From: Hominimerdicola alba
GTDB taxonomy: Bacteria > Bacillota > Clostridia > Oscillospirales > Ruminococcaceae
Assembly (NCBI RefSeq): GCF_900112155.1
Contig: NZ_FOKQ01000001.1
Location: forward strand, 62,001-126,000
Direction: 5' to 3'
Length of the DNA: 64,000 nucleotides
A program made the position numbers and the translations under genes. Below are positions 23,921-31,038 of this stretch, in pieces. The notes beneath the pieces were generated by a model. The model was given only the letters and a program-made list of their open reading frames with translations. It made no database searches and was not told where the DNA came from. The first letter of the stretch is position 1, and each line of letters begins with the position of its first letter.

Positions 23921-25525
23921 ATGGAAATGGTTTATACATTATATAGAGTGTCAACAAAGCAGCAGGTCGATAAGACCAAGGATGACATACCTATGCAGAG
24001 GGAAGCCTGCCACGAGTTCGCCGAGAAAATGGGCTGGACTATCGGTAAGGAGTTCCTTGAAAAGGGTGTATCGGGCTTCAAGGTGTCGGCTGAAAACAGA
24101 GATGCAATTCAGGACTTGAAGGCGGCTGCTCTCAATAAAGAGTTCGATATTCTCCTTGTGTTCATGTTCGATAGAATTGGACGTATAGACGATGAGACAC
24201 CGTTCATAGTAGAATGGTTCGTTAAACAGGGAATAAGGGTATGGAGCGTCAACGAGGGCGAGCAGAGGTTTGAAAGTCACGTCGATAAGCTGATGAACTA
24301 CATAAGGTTCTGGCAGGCTTCTGGCGAAAGTGAAAAGACCTCGATGCGTATCAAGACAAGAATGCAGCAGTTAAAATCCGAGGGCTGTTATACCGGCGGT
24401 CATGTGCCGTTGGGGTATCAGCTTGTGAATACGGGCAGACTGAATAAAAAAGGAAAGCCTGTGCATGACCTTGCAATCGATCCTGTGGAAGCTGATATTG
24501 TCAGAGATATGTTCTCTAAGACAATGGTTGAAGGCTACGGTTCATTCAGACTGGCTTCATATCTTAACGAAAATGGCTGTACAACGCATAACGGAACTAA
24601 GTTCCAGTGCAATACGGTCATAAGGATATTGAAGAACAGAGTTTACTGCGGATACCTCAGCAATGTAGAAAATGCACCGAGATTGAAGGAGCTTCAAATC
24701 ATAGATGATGATACCTTTGAGAGTGTGCAAAGGATACTTGAACAGCGGGCGATCACAAGTGATGTGAGAAGGGAAGTAGCATTGAACACTAAGACGAAGC
24801 TGCTGCTTTCGGGCATCATGTACTGCGGTCACTGCGGCGGTGCGCTGAGTACCATGAATCATAATGAAAAGCATACCCGCAAGGACGGAACGGTAGTTAC
24901 CAAGTCCGAGCCGAGATACGTCTGCTATCATAAAAACAGGAGGCTGTGCCACTGTGACGGACAGACAGCATATCTTGTTCATAGGGTCGATGCGATAGTT
25001 CTTGAAGTGGTAAACAAGATGTTCAAAAGCATCAAGGACTCTCCCGATGAAGCTGTCCTGAAAAAGAATTTTGATAATGACATGAGATGTTACAAGGCTA
25101 AAAAGACGAAGCTGAATCTTGAGTTGTCGAAACAGCAGAATCAGCTCGACAGGCTGGAGGACGAGGTGGCTGCGAGCCTTACGGGTGACAGTCAGTATTC
25201 GCCCGAGATACTTAGCAGGTCGATAAAGAAGGTCGAGGAAAAGATAGCCGAGATCAAGGAAAAGCTCGATACTCTTGATAATGAAATGAATGGTAAGAAA
25301 CGCTCTATTGAAAAGGTCAAGCCTATGTACGATAGGTTCAAGGGCTGGGCAGAGGAGTTCAATGAGAACATTCCTATGGAGCGTAAGAAAATGATCGTTT
25401 CGCAGGTGCTCAGCAGGATAGAAGTATTCAAAGGCTACGATGTGAAGATCGAGCTGAATATGGAATACAAACAGTTCTGCGAGGACTTTGAGAACGCTTT
25501 TACAACAAGTGCAATAGATGAATAA
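23921..25525 (+). CDS. Large serine recombinase (site-specific integrase)
   Basis: A 534-residue large serine recombinase that integrates and excises the element. The N-terminal resolvase catalytic domain (1-150) has the active Ser11 in YRVSTKQQ and LLVFMFDRIGR. Next come a recombinase domain (about 160-280), a zinc ribbon (MYCGHCGGALS then CYHKNRRLCHC) and a C-terminal coiled coil (about 390-500) rich in Lys, Leu and Glu. The ATG at 23921 follows GGAGGT. A farther upstream frame lacks a site. The gene faces the tRNA-Asn remnant at 25599, its likely attachment site, although serine recombinases use tRNA genes less often than tyrosine ones. Confidence 0.93.
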   Translation: MEMVYTLYRVSTKQQVDKTKDDIPMQREACHEFAEKMGWTIGKEFLEKGVSGFKVSAENRDAIQDLKAAALNKEFDILLVFMFDRIGRIDDETPFIVEWFVKQGIRVWSVNEGEQRFESHVDKLMNYIRFWQASGESEKTSMRIKTRMQQLKSEGCYTGGHVPLGYQLVNTGRLNKKGKPVHDLAIDPVEADIVRDMFSKTMVEGYGSFRLASYLNENGCTTHNGTKFQCNTVIRILKNRVYCGYLSNVENAPRLKELQIIDDDTFESVQRILEQRAITSDVRREVALNTKTKLLLSGIMYCGHCGGALSTMNHNEKHTRKDGTVVTKSEPRYVCYHKNRRLCHCDGQTAYLVHRVDAIVLEVVNKMFKSIKDSPDEAVLKKNFDNDMRCYKAKKTKLNLELSKQQNQLDRLEDEVAASLTGDSQYSPEILSRSIKKVEEKIAEIKEKLDTLDNEMNGKKRSIEKVKPMYDRFKGWAEEFNENIPMERKKMIVSQVLSRIEVFKGYDVKIELNMEYKQFCEDFENAFTTSAIDE

Positions 25526-25598
25526 AAAGGTATTTAGAATAAAATCTTAATACCTTTCATTTAAAGAACTATTTTGGGTGCGAGAACCTTGCATAATT

Positions 25599-25651
25599 AG
25601 AGCATGCGGCTGTTAACCGCAGGGTCGTTGGTTCGAGTCCAACAGGTGGCG
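25599..25651 (+). pseudogene. 3' part of a tRNA-Asn gene (probable attachment site)
   Basis: The sequence from AGAGC through the anticodon arm (TGCGG-CTGTTAA-CCGCA, anticodon GTT at 25612-25614), variable loop, T arm (GTTGG-TTCGAGT-CCAAC) and acceptor 3' strand AGGTGGC is a normal tRNA-Asn. The 5' acceptor strand (expected GCCACCT) and a proper D arm are absent; the preceding bases GAACCTTGCATAATT only vaguely resemble them. This is expected where an integrative element has replaced the 5' half. A terminator follows at 25661-25703. Confidence 0.8.
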
Positions 25652-25660
25652 CTGATTTAT

Positions 25661-25703
25661 AAACTCTGAGATAACGTGATTGCGTTGTTTCAGAGTTTTT
25701 TTG
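25661..25703 (+). terminator. Terminator after the tRNA-Asn remnant
   Basis: AAACTCTGA (25661-25669) and TCAGAGTTT (25690-25698) with a T-run following. It presumably was the native terminator of the tRNA gene. Confidence 0.8.
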
Positions 25704-25744
25704 TTTTAGCTGTTTTCTACGGTTGGTCATTATTATTTTAATTA

Positions 25745-25792
25745 AAACCTCCAAAGTAGTGTCTCTTCTATTATACACTACTTTGGAGGTTT
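25745..25792. repeat. Perfect 18-bp inverted repeat
   Basis: AAACCTCCAAAGTAGTGT (25745-25762) and ACACTACTTTGGAGGTTT (25775-25792) are exact complements around the loop CTCTTCTATTAT. Nothing else is visible in this gap, whose remainder holds only the tRNA remnant and its terminator. It could be a bidirectional terminator between converging units, an operator or the footprint of a mobile element. Confidence 0.75.
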
Positions 25793-25839
25793 ACACAAAT
25801 TTTTGGATAGACTCCTTTTACTTGCTTTCTTAAACATCT

Positions 25840-26280
25840 TCAGATATCACATTCATCTGCGCAGACAAGTTCTTTACCAGTTGTCAGATATATCATACAG
25901 GGTTTCTTCATGATTTTCAGCCATATAATATTATTTTTTGTCCCTCTGCTTTTCCCGTCCCATATCATCAGTCCTCTATCTGCGGCAAGAACCATCTGCT
26001 TGTCCTTTTCGGCGTAGAATCCGTAGCCTTTACTACCATCGGGAACATCAACAAAAACAGTACTGAAGCCGCCAACATTGTTCCTGACCTTGCTTCCGCT
26101 GACATATACAGTAACGTTGCGATATCCTTTCTCATGAAGATATCTCTGCACCAGCTTGTCCGCACCAAAGCAGTCACCTATGAGTATTTCTGCGTTCTGC
26201 TCACAAAAAATATCTATCACTTTTCTGATCTCATCGTTGAGTGCGGTGACAGTCTTTGAGCCGCCTATGAATATTTTCAT
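25840..26280 (-). CDS. SLOG-domain protein
   Basis: A 146-residue Rossmann-like SLOG protein. The N-terminus MKIFIGGSKTVTALND has the G-G-S loop; LIGDCFGADKLVQRYL is the nucleotide-loop motif; LAADRGLMIWDGKSRGT completes the family pattern. SLOG domains bind nucleotide-derived ligands, and many act as sensors or nucleosidases in conflict systems. The ATG follows immediately after the stop of the small LRR gene, with GGAGAG upstream, making it the fourth gene of the leftward operon phosphatase-TM-LRR-SLOG. A decayed second SLOG gene is at 45518. The ligand is unknown. Confidence 0.78.
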   Translation of the reverse strand: MKIFIGGSKTVTALNDEIRKVIDIFCEQNAEILIGDCFGADKLVQRYLHEKGYRNVTVYVSGSKVRNNVGGFSTVFVDVPDGSKGYGFYAEKDKQMVLAADRGLMIWDGKSRGTKNNIIWLKIMKKPCMIYLTTGKELVCADECDI

Positions 26281-26439
26281 TTAACACTCTCCGTTCGGAG
26301 TAATTATTGATGTCAGCTTGTCACAGCCGTCAAAAGCATTTTCCGAAATTTCCGTGCTGCCTTTAATTGTTACCGAGGTCAGACTTGTGAAGCCCTTCTC
26401 GATCTCAAATGCCGTTATAATTCCTTCTGTAAAACTCAC
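26281..26439 (-). CDS. Small leucine-rich-repeat (BspA-like) protein
   Basis: A 52-codon frame with a GTG start that overlaps the stop of the TM gene by 3 bases (GTGA). It reads MSFTEGIITAFEIEKGF, then SLTSVTIKGSTEISENAFDG, then CDKLTSI. The SLTSVTI and AFDGCDKLTSI segments are classic LRR_5/BspA repeat units. It is much shorter than normal BspA-type proteins, so it may be a fragment that has been retained in the operon. Its stop abuts the start of the SLOG gene. Confidence 0.5.
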   Translation of the reverse strand: MSFTEGIITAFEIEKGFTSLTSVTIKGSTEISENAFDGCDKLTSIITPNGEC

Positions 26440-26738
26440 TCATTCAACCAGTTTTGAAATCTGCCAAGTTGTTCAAAGAACTTCATAAACAAAGAATAAA
26501 GCACATTACTTACGCTGTCACCATGCTTCAACATCAGGATAATCAGCATAATTACACCAATGCTCAGCAGCAGTGCCGCAAGATCAGATAGCGGAGTAGT
26601 GCGTCTGACGCTGTAATGTGACCTTTGCGGCTCGCTGCACTGCTTGTTTATCTCCCTTATGTTTTTAGCAATGTATTCTCTGTCTCTGCTCGAAAGGTAG
26701 AATCTGTTTATGCCATTATGATCTGTTTGTCTGTTCAT
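26436..26738 (-). CDS. Single-TM protein of the phosphatase-SLOG operon
   Basis: A 100-residue protein. The N-terminal half (MNRQTDHNGINRFYLSSRDR onward) is polar and basic; one hydrophobic helix (about residues 53-70, LAALLLSIGVIMLIILML) spans the membrane; a short amphipathic tail follows. It overlaps the end of the phosphatase gene by 23 bases, so the two are coupled. Family unknown. It may anchor the phosphatase or SLOG protein to the membrane. Confidence 0.6.
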   Translation of the reverse strand: MNRQTDHNGINRFYLSSRDREYIAKNIREINKQCSEPQRSHYSVRRTTPLSDLAALLLSIGVIMLIILMLKHGDSVSNVLYSLFMKFFEQLGRFQNWLNE

Positions 26739-27180
26739 TCATCATTCCTCCCTGCCGTCTGAGTTCGTGGATAAGCTCGTTGTAAATTATTTTGTTGGGA
26801 GTATAGATATAGTCTGCAAAAACAGATATACCGTCATGTAAGAAATACTCCCTAATTGCCGCAAGACAGCCCGCACTCCGCCCCTGTCCGTACTCGCACT
26901 GACAGATGATATTCTTTCCGTTTTCATGTGCTTTGATTATGAACTGTGCCAGCTTTATCGAGTCGGGAAAATAGTCATATACCGTGATGCCCATATCATT
27001 CAGATCATAGATATCAAGATCATCAGCCTTTATATAAAACACATCATCGCTTATCCCCGAACAGTCAAGAGGTTCGCACCCCACCGTATCGTAAAAGCTG
27101 ATAATAACGGCATTATCGAACTTTCTGCCCTCTGCTATGCGCTTTGCCATTTCTTCTCTTGAATAGGTATCGGTATACAT
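26716..27180 (-). CDS. Cysteine-phosphatase-like protein (PTP/DSP fold), copy 1
   Basis: A 154-residue protein with a tyrosine/dual-specificity phosphatase signature: C-x5-R-S in IICQCEYGQGRSAG (Cys95, Arg101). Upstream AVIISFYD and ADDLDIYDL complete the small fold. It is most like the minimal bacterial phosphatases that resemble plant and poxvirus DSPs. The start at 27180 was chosen because GGAGAAGG precedes it; a longer frame upstream has no site. Homologues are at 37122 (intact) and 41980 (interrupted), so the family is amplified in this island. It heads the operon phosphatase-TM-LRR-SLOG and has its own promoter with the shared palindrome. Confidence 0.82.
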   Translation of the reverse strand: MYTDTYSREEMAKRIAEGRKFDNAVIISFYDTVGCEPLDCSGISDDVFYIKADDLDIYDLNDMGITVYDYFPDSIKLAQFIIKAHENGKNIICQCEYGQGRSAGCLAAIREYFLHDGISVFADYIYTPNKIIYNELIHELRRQGGMMNEQTNRS

Positions 27181-27222
27181 TTTTCCTTCTCCTTTTCGGT
27201 CTTTGGTTTTGTTTCTGTATAT

Positions 27223-27255
27223 ATTATAGCAGGGGGAATGTGCAATTTTTTGAGC
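27223..27255 (-). promoter_or_regulatory. Palindrome plus extended -10 promoter, copy A (phosphatase-SLOG operon)
   Basis: Reading leftward: GCTCAAAAAATTGCAC (27255-27240), 11 bases, then TATAAT (27228-27223) preceded by TGC, an extended -10. No -35 box is present; the palindrome occupies its place. Layout identical to the promoters at 29675, 30972, 37044 and 45463. Confidence 0.8.
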
Positions 27256-27292
27256 AAAAAAATGCCGCAGGATATTTTTCCTGCGGCAGCTT
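27256..27292 (-). terminator. Rho-independent terminator of the PD-(D/E)XK gene
   Basis: GCCGCAGGA (27264-27272) pairs with TCCTGCGGC (27279-27287). On the minus strand it is followed by seven Ts. It lies directly downstream of the nuclease gene and upstream of the phosphatase promoter. Confidence 0.85.
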
Positions 27293-27961
27293 TTATTTTT
27301 TTTCAACACACAAAACAAGGCTATGAACTTTGAATTTGTCATCTACTGTTTTAGGATACCTATATTCATTCCATTTTATGGGATATTTTCCGTTGAATTT
27401 ATATGACTCTGCACAGTTTTTTACAGAGGTTTCCTCGTGTTTCTTACCATTTTCTTCATGTTGGAATTTAACCGTTCCTTTAATAGTATCTTTCGTTAAA
27501 CTAAATTGTTCACTCATTGAGCCTTTTTTGAAAGGATTATCTCTGAATTTCTCGTCATTTGTCAGAAAGATGACATAACCTTTTTCAAACTCCTTTTTAT
27601 TGACCAGATCTTCCAGCCTATGCAGGTCTGTATGAACATATATACAGCCCCAATCTCTTGCCCCTTGCTCTTTCAGATCGAACTTTTCATCTTTAACTGT
27701 ACCCTCAAATTTTTTGGTGCGGTATTTTAGTTCAAAAGCTATTTTATAGTTATTATGCATTGCAACAAGGTCTATGTAGCATCGCTTAGCATTTGTATCG
27801 TTTCCGTAGTAGTATTCCAGACGTATATCACAGTCATATTTTTCTTTGATCAGCTGGGCTATCTCAAATTGAAAATCTCTTTCATTGTGAAACAGCGGTC
27901 GTTTTTTTGCCAGATCCTTCAGCAATCCATTAACATCTAAATTTTTCAGAGCTTCTTTCAT
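27293..27961 (-). CDS. PD-(D/E)XK nuclease-like protein
   Basis: A 222-residue protein with a PD-(D/E)XK core: CYIDLVAMHNNYKIAFELKY has the Asp, then E-x-K (E in FELKY) with the usual hydrophobic strand in between. The N-terminal segment FHNERDFQFEIAQLIKEKYD resembles the helical entry of restriction-type endonucleases. It is followed by CIYVHTDLHRLEDL. It probably cuts or binds DNA, but a partner methyltransferase is not adjacent. It has its own consensus promoter (28000-28028) and terminator, so it is a separate unit beside the WYL regulon. It has no shared palindrome. Confidence 0.72.
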   Translation of the reverse strand: MKEALKNLDVNGLLKDLAKKRPLFHNERDFQFEIAQLIKEKYDCDIRLEYYYGNDTNAKRCYIDLVAMHNNYKIAFELKYRTKKFEGTVKDEKFDLKEQGARDWGCIYVHTDLHRLEDLVNKKEFEKGYVIFLTNDEKFRDNPFKKGSMSEQFSLTKDTIKGTVKFQHEENGKKHEETSVKNCAESYKFNGKYPIKWNEYRYPKTVDDKFKVHSLVLCVEKK

Positions 27962-27999
27962 AATTGATATCCTCCTTGTGTATAAAATTTATATAAATA

Positions 28000-28028
28000 A
28001 TTATAACATAAAAGAATTAATTTGTCAA
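28000..28028 (-). promoter_or_regulatory. Consensus sigma-70 promoter of the nuclease-like gene
   Basis: Reading leftward: TTGACA (28028-28023), 17 bases, TATAAT (28005-28000). The -35 box overlaps the stop codon of the WYL gene. GGAGG precedes the ATG at 27961. Confidence 0.85.
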
Positions 28029-29644
28029 GTATTTACAATAATTTCGCATTTTGGAAGTATTTCCCTCAGCTTTTCCTCCGTGTCCTCGGGCAGCCCCTTA
28101 CATCTTATATATACCGTTCTGAGACAGGGCAGCTCTGCCAGCGGTGTATAGTCGGAAATTGCAATGCAGTTGCAGATCTCGATACGTCTTAGTTTTGGCA
28201 GACCTTTTACAAAATCAATATTTTTAAGCTCCTGCGATGGAGTTTCGCACCTGTCGTTCACGTTGTAATATAATTCAAGCGTTTCCAGTTCTTTAAAAGC
28301 CGTCAGCTTGTCTGCCTGCTGCTGTGTCAGATCGGATATAGCAAGATTTCTGAGTTTTTGGCAGTTAAGAACATGGTCAAAGTCAAATTTGCAGTCTATG
28401 AGCTTCAACTTTTTCAGCTCTTTAAGTTCTTCCAGTATCTCGCCCGTGCCGAGATCGGTATGAAGAAGTGTCATCGAAGTGATATGGGGGACTCTTTTCA
28501 GCACAGAAATATCATAGCTGCCACCCTGACCGTGAAAATAAAGCTCGCTGCTATTAGATGACTCAATAAGACGCACCGCCTCCTCCAGATCATTTGCCAG
28601 ACGTATTTTAGTGGAAATATCTCTGCCGCTGATATGGATATTGTGCTTACTTCTTTCAAAGATATTTGTCAGTTCATTGTTGAACTGCTTGTCGTTCAGA
28701 ACAGTCACCGAATCAATATAGGGCAGCATTGCAAGCTTCAGATTATTCGCTGTGGTATTCACCCTGATGACGGTATTGTATATGTCATTTTCTTCGCTCG
28801 CAGGGTACTTTCTGAACTCACAGCCCAGACTTTCGGCAAAATCGCAAAGCACTTCGTTATCGCATTTTACCGTAAAGTTTTTTAGCATACCTCCGCCAAG
28901 TGTGGGCGATGATTTTATATATTCCTCCAGAGCACCACGTTTTTCAAAGCCTTGTATCTCCTCAATGGGGCGGATATTTTCATTGGTGTCCGACATATTC
29001 GTGATTCGGTCAAGATAGAATTCAGATAGAGTTTCATCACCGTCAACCGCACATATAAGCACATATCTGTTATTCGAGATGACAAGCTCGTAAGGGCTTA
29101 CCGGCACACTCTCGGGGTATTTTCTTACCATGTTGAAATCACTGTCAAGCACCTTGACATTAAGCAGCAGCTTCTTCCTTTTTCTTATGGCTTCGGTGAC
29201 ATATTCATAGGAACCGATGATGTCACGTCCGTTTTTTCTAGAATAATTATTCATGCGCCTTTTGATCTGCTTTTTCTCCCTGCGCAGGCTGTCGTTTGCA
29301 AAATACATCAGCTTGTCGATAAGTTCCTCTGCCGAATCCTCTGACAGCGCATTTGTGTATACAAGGCTGTCTATAAGCACACGAAGTTCCGTATCGGAAA
29401 ACTCTTTTTCTGTCAGCACATAGTTGTTCTTTGGTTCGGCAACATATCCTATCTTTTTAAGCTGTCTGAGCTTGCTTGTCAGGGTATTGCGGACCATTTC
29501 AAGTCCGTAAAGCTCTTCGATCTCTCTGCACATAATCTCAAGAGTGATTGGCTTGTTTTCCGAAGTATGGTTGCGAAGATAATCCAGTACGATAAAAAGC
29601 GAACATTCCTTTTTGCTGAGTTCTGCGTGTCTGAGTTCTTTCAT
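28025..29644 (-). CDS. WYL-domain transcriptional regulator fused to leucine-rich repeats
   Basis: A 539-residue protein. An N-terminal winged-helix region (about 1-85) is followed by a WYL domain (about 150-230), with YELVISNNRYVLICAV and the basic linker. A WCX-like region (about 255-350) follows. The last 150 residues are leucine-rich repeats (LKKLKLIDCKFDFDHV, LRNLAISDL, FKELETLELYYN, LPKLRRIEICNC). WYL proteins usually bind DNA through a palindrome and sense a ligand or nucleic acid; an LRR tail is unusual. The ATG at 29644 follows GAGGAGG; longer upstream codons lack a site. Its promoter carries the perfect palindrome GCTCAAAATTTTGAGC, so autoregulation is likely. Confidence 0.85.
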   Translation of the reverse strand: MKELRHAELSKKECSLFIVLDYLRNHTSENKPITLEIMCREIEELYGLEMVRNTLTSKLRQLKKIGYVAEPKNNYVLTEKEFSDTELRVLIDSLVYTNALSEDSAEELIDKLMYFANDSLRREKKQIKRRMNNYSRKNGRDIIGSYEYVTEAIRKRKKLLLNVKVLDSDFNMVRKYPESVPVSPYELVISNNRYVLICAVDGDETLSEFYLDRITNMSDTNENIRPIEEIQGFEKRGALEEYIKSSPTLGGGMLKNFTVKCDNEVLCDFAESLGCEFRKYPASEENDIYNTVIRVNTTANNLKLAMLPYIDSVTVLNDKQFNNELTNIFERSKHNIHISGRDISTKIRLANDLEEAVRLIESSNSSELYFHGQGGSYDISVLKRVPHITSMTLLHTDLGTGEILEELKELKKLKLIDCKFDFDHVLNCQKLRNLAISDLTQQQADKLTAFKELETLELYYNVNDRCETPSQELKNIDFVKGLPKLRRIEICNCIAISDYTPLAELPCLRTVYIRCKGLPEDTEEKLREILPKCEIIVNT

Positions 29645-29674
29645 GACAATTCCTCCTCTTGAATTTACGGACTT

Positions 29675-29707
29675 ATTATAGCATGACTTCTGCTCAAAAT
29701 TTTGAGC
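29675..29707 (-). promoter_or_regulatory. Palindrome plus extended -10 promoter, copy B (WYL gene)
   Basis: Reading leftward: the perfect 16-bp palindrome GCTCAAAATTTTGAGC (29707-29692), 11 bases, TATAAT (29680-29675) preceded by TGC. No -35 box. Best match of the shared element, placed before the WYL gene itself. Confidence 0.85.
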
Positions 29708-29811
29708 GCAGGCATTTTTGTTTTCCTTGTTTGTATGATACCATATGGCAAGGCATGGTTCGTTAACAAATTGTAAATATCTCATATTAGGGCGTAATTT
29801 TGTACAGCATA

Positions 29812-30072
29812 TCATCTTCTGTTTTTCCATTTAAGATACCTTTCTCTCATACACACAGCGCACGGTCTGTAGCCCGCTGCAATGGCTGTCTGTTCATCGG
29901 CAAAGAACACCCTGTTTTTTACATACTGTCCCTTTGCGATGTATCTCAATGCAGAGGGGCAGTCAAGCCTGCCGTAAATTTTTAGTTTATTATGTCCTCC
30001 AAGCGAACCGGGAACATCTGAAATATACATATTACCGCTGCTATCAAGAAGCTTGTATTTTTTATCAGTCAT
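29812..30072 (-). CDS. Ada-type metal-binding domain protein
   Basis: An 86-residue protein. Residues 37-86 match the zinc domain of Ada (PF02805): LDCPSALRYI, VFFADEQTAIAAGYRPCAVC, ERYLKWK. In Ada this domain accepts methyl groups from DNA phosphotriesters. The final C-x-x-C (CAVC) plus an upstream Cys give three ligands; the fourth expected Cys is in CPSA, so the site looks complete. It overlaps the preceding gene by 8 bases and is the last of a three-gene leftward operon. Whether it senses DNA damage or simply binds metal is unknown. Confidence 0.72.
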   Translation of the reverse strand: MTDKKYKLLDSSGNMYISDVPGSLGGHNKLKIYGRLDCPSALRYIAKGQYVKNRVFFADEQTAIAAGYRPCAVCMRERYLKWKNRR

Positions 30073-30562
30073 CTTTTTTCACCAAAAACGCCTTTCCGTT
30101 TTCATCAAAATCGATGAAGTAATCGCGCTTATCCTCAGCAAAGCAGATATGATCGTCTATCTCACAGTTTTCGCACTCAAACTCGGTGTCTTTTGTCCCA
30201 AAAGGACAGTGGTCAAGCTCTAATCTCGCTCTTATTCCGTAGCCATGTACCTCCCGGATGGTATACACCATATCATCACAGACCAATGCTCTCACCGCAT
30301 AGCATCCGTCGCTGTAATGGACTATGCTTTCCGTCACAGTATCCCAGACAAAAACTATTCCTCCCTGTCCCTGAGATACACAGGCACAGCAGGCTACAAG
30401 ATCACCGCATATATCAGCGGAAAGATACTCTATGTCCTCAATACCATTATCTTTTATGTCACGCCATATCGGGTGCAACATATCAAGAGTTATTTTTTGG
30501 ATCTGCCCATTAACGCATATTTCAAATAATGCACCCTGTTCACCTATCTTAATTTCAAGCAT
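30065..30562 (-). CDS. Hypothetical protein, middle gene of a three-gene operon
   Basis: A 165-residue, acidic, Cys-containing protein: MLEIKIGEQGALFEICVNG at the start, a repetitive beta-like middle with DICGDLVACCACVSQG, and ECENCEIDDHICFAED near the C-terminus. It overlaps the gene upstream by 19 bases and the Ada-type gene by 8. No family recognised. The beta-rich pattern suggests a sensor or propeller-like fragment. Confidence 0.55.
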   Translation of the reverse strand: MLEIKIGEQGALFEICVNGQIQKITLDMLHPIWRDIKDNGIEDIEYLSADICGDLVACCACVSQGQGGIVFVWDTVTESIVHYSDGCYAVRALVCDDMVYTIREVHGYGIRARLELDHCPFGTKDTEFECENCEIDDHICFAEDKRDYFIDFDENGKAFLVKKDD

Positions 30563-30942
30563 ATTATTTCCTCACTTTCTGCTGTAATTATTTGTTCTCC
30601 TGCATAATCCATAAGAAATGTAAGGTCATGTTCCGATGCTGTGATAATCCTGTTGTTTGCATTGGGAAAATGATCATCTGCATACTTTAAAACCGTAAGC
30701 AGGTCCAGCCTGCAATTTGTTTCACAGAAATATTCACTCGCATCGCTATCACCATGACCGGGAAGATCAAAGGATATTACCGCAAAGCCTGCCTCAAAAT
30801 ATCGCTCTGCATCTGTGCCGTCCACCGATACACACGTCCCGATGATATCACCCTTTGGAATGGATATCCTTATCGGTATATCATACACACCATGTATTCT
30901 ATCGGTCATAATTTCCATATTATCATTACTGTTTTTAAGCAC
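30544..30942 (-). CDS. Short alpha/beta-hydrolase-like protein
   Basis: A 132-residue protein with a GTG start (30942), preceded by AGGAGG. The segment AGFAVISFDLPGHGDSD is typical of the N-terminal part of alpha/beta hydrolases (strand, D-x-P-G-H-G-x-S). It is too short for a complete hydrolase (about 250 residues), and no G-x-S-x-G nucleophile elbow is visible, so it may be inactive or a truncated remnant. It starts the divergent operon opposite the helicase gene and shares its palindromic control region. Confidence 0.5.
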   Translation of the reverse strand: MLKNSNDNMEIMTDRIHGVYDIPIRISIPKGDIIGTCVSVDGTDAERYFEAGFAVISFDLPGHGDSDASEYFCETNCRLDLLTVLKYADDHFPNANNRIITASEHDLTFLMDYAGEQIITAESEEIICLKLR

Positions 30943-30971
30943 ATAGAAGCTCCTCCTTTCGTGATGATATA

Positions 30972-31021
30972 AGGATATCACACGCTGTGCTAAATTTTTT
31001 GGGCAGACACTGTGATATGAT
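30972..31021. promoter_or_regulatory. Bidirectional palindrome-controlled promoter, copy C
   Basis: The central element GCTAAATTTTTTGGGC (30989-31004) has extended -10 boxes on both sides at the same distance: rightward 11 bases then TATGAT (31016-31021, preceded by TGA) for the helicase operon; leftward 11 bases then TATCCT (30977-30972, preceded by TGA) for the hydrolase-like operon. No -35 box is present on either side. Confidence 0.8.
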
Positions 31022-31038
31022 AAAAAAGCAAAGGGGGA

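Larger units (their letters stand above)
14812..25651 (+). mobile_element. Integrative mobilizable element (left end not resolved)
   Basis: This block contains the usual parts of a mobilizable integrative element: a CHC2 primase-type protein, a run of overlapping small genes, an HU-like protein, DNA methyltransferases, MobC plus relaxase, and a large serine recombinase whose gene ends about 70 bases from the 3' part of a tRNA-Asn gene. No conjugation (type IV secretion) genes are present, so transfer would need a helper. The right boundary is taken as the tRNA-Asn remnant. The left boundary is only known to lie upstream of 14812, probably between 14210 and 14811; no matching tRNA half was found there. 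Confidence 0.65.

Noticed and set aside
25584-25651. Intact tRNA-Asn gene
   Set aside because: The 5' acceptor strand and a proper D arm are missing; only the 3' part is normal.
25569-25778. Minus-strand ORF covering the tRNA-Asn remnant
   Set aside because: Its peptide (PPVGLEPTTLRLTAAC) is the well-known translation of a tRNA gene, not a protein.
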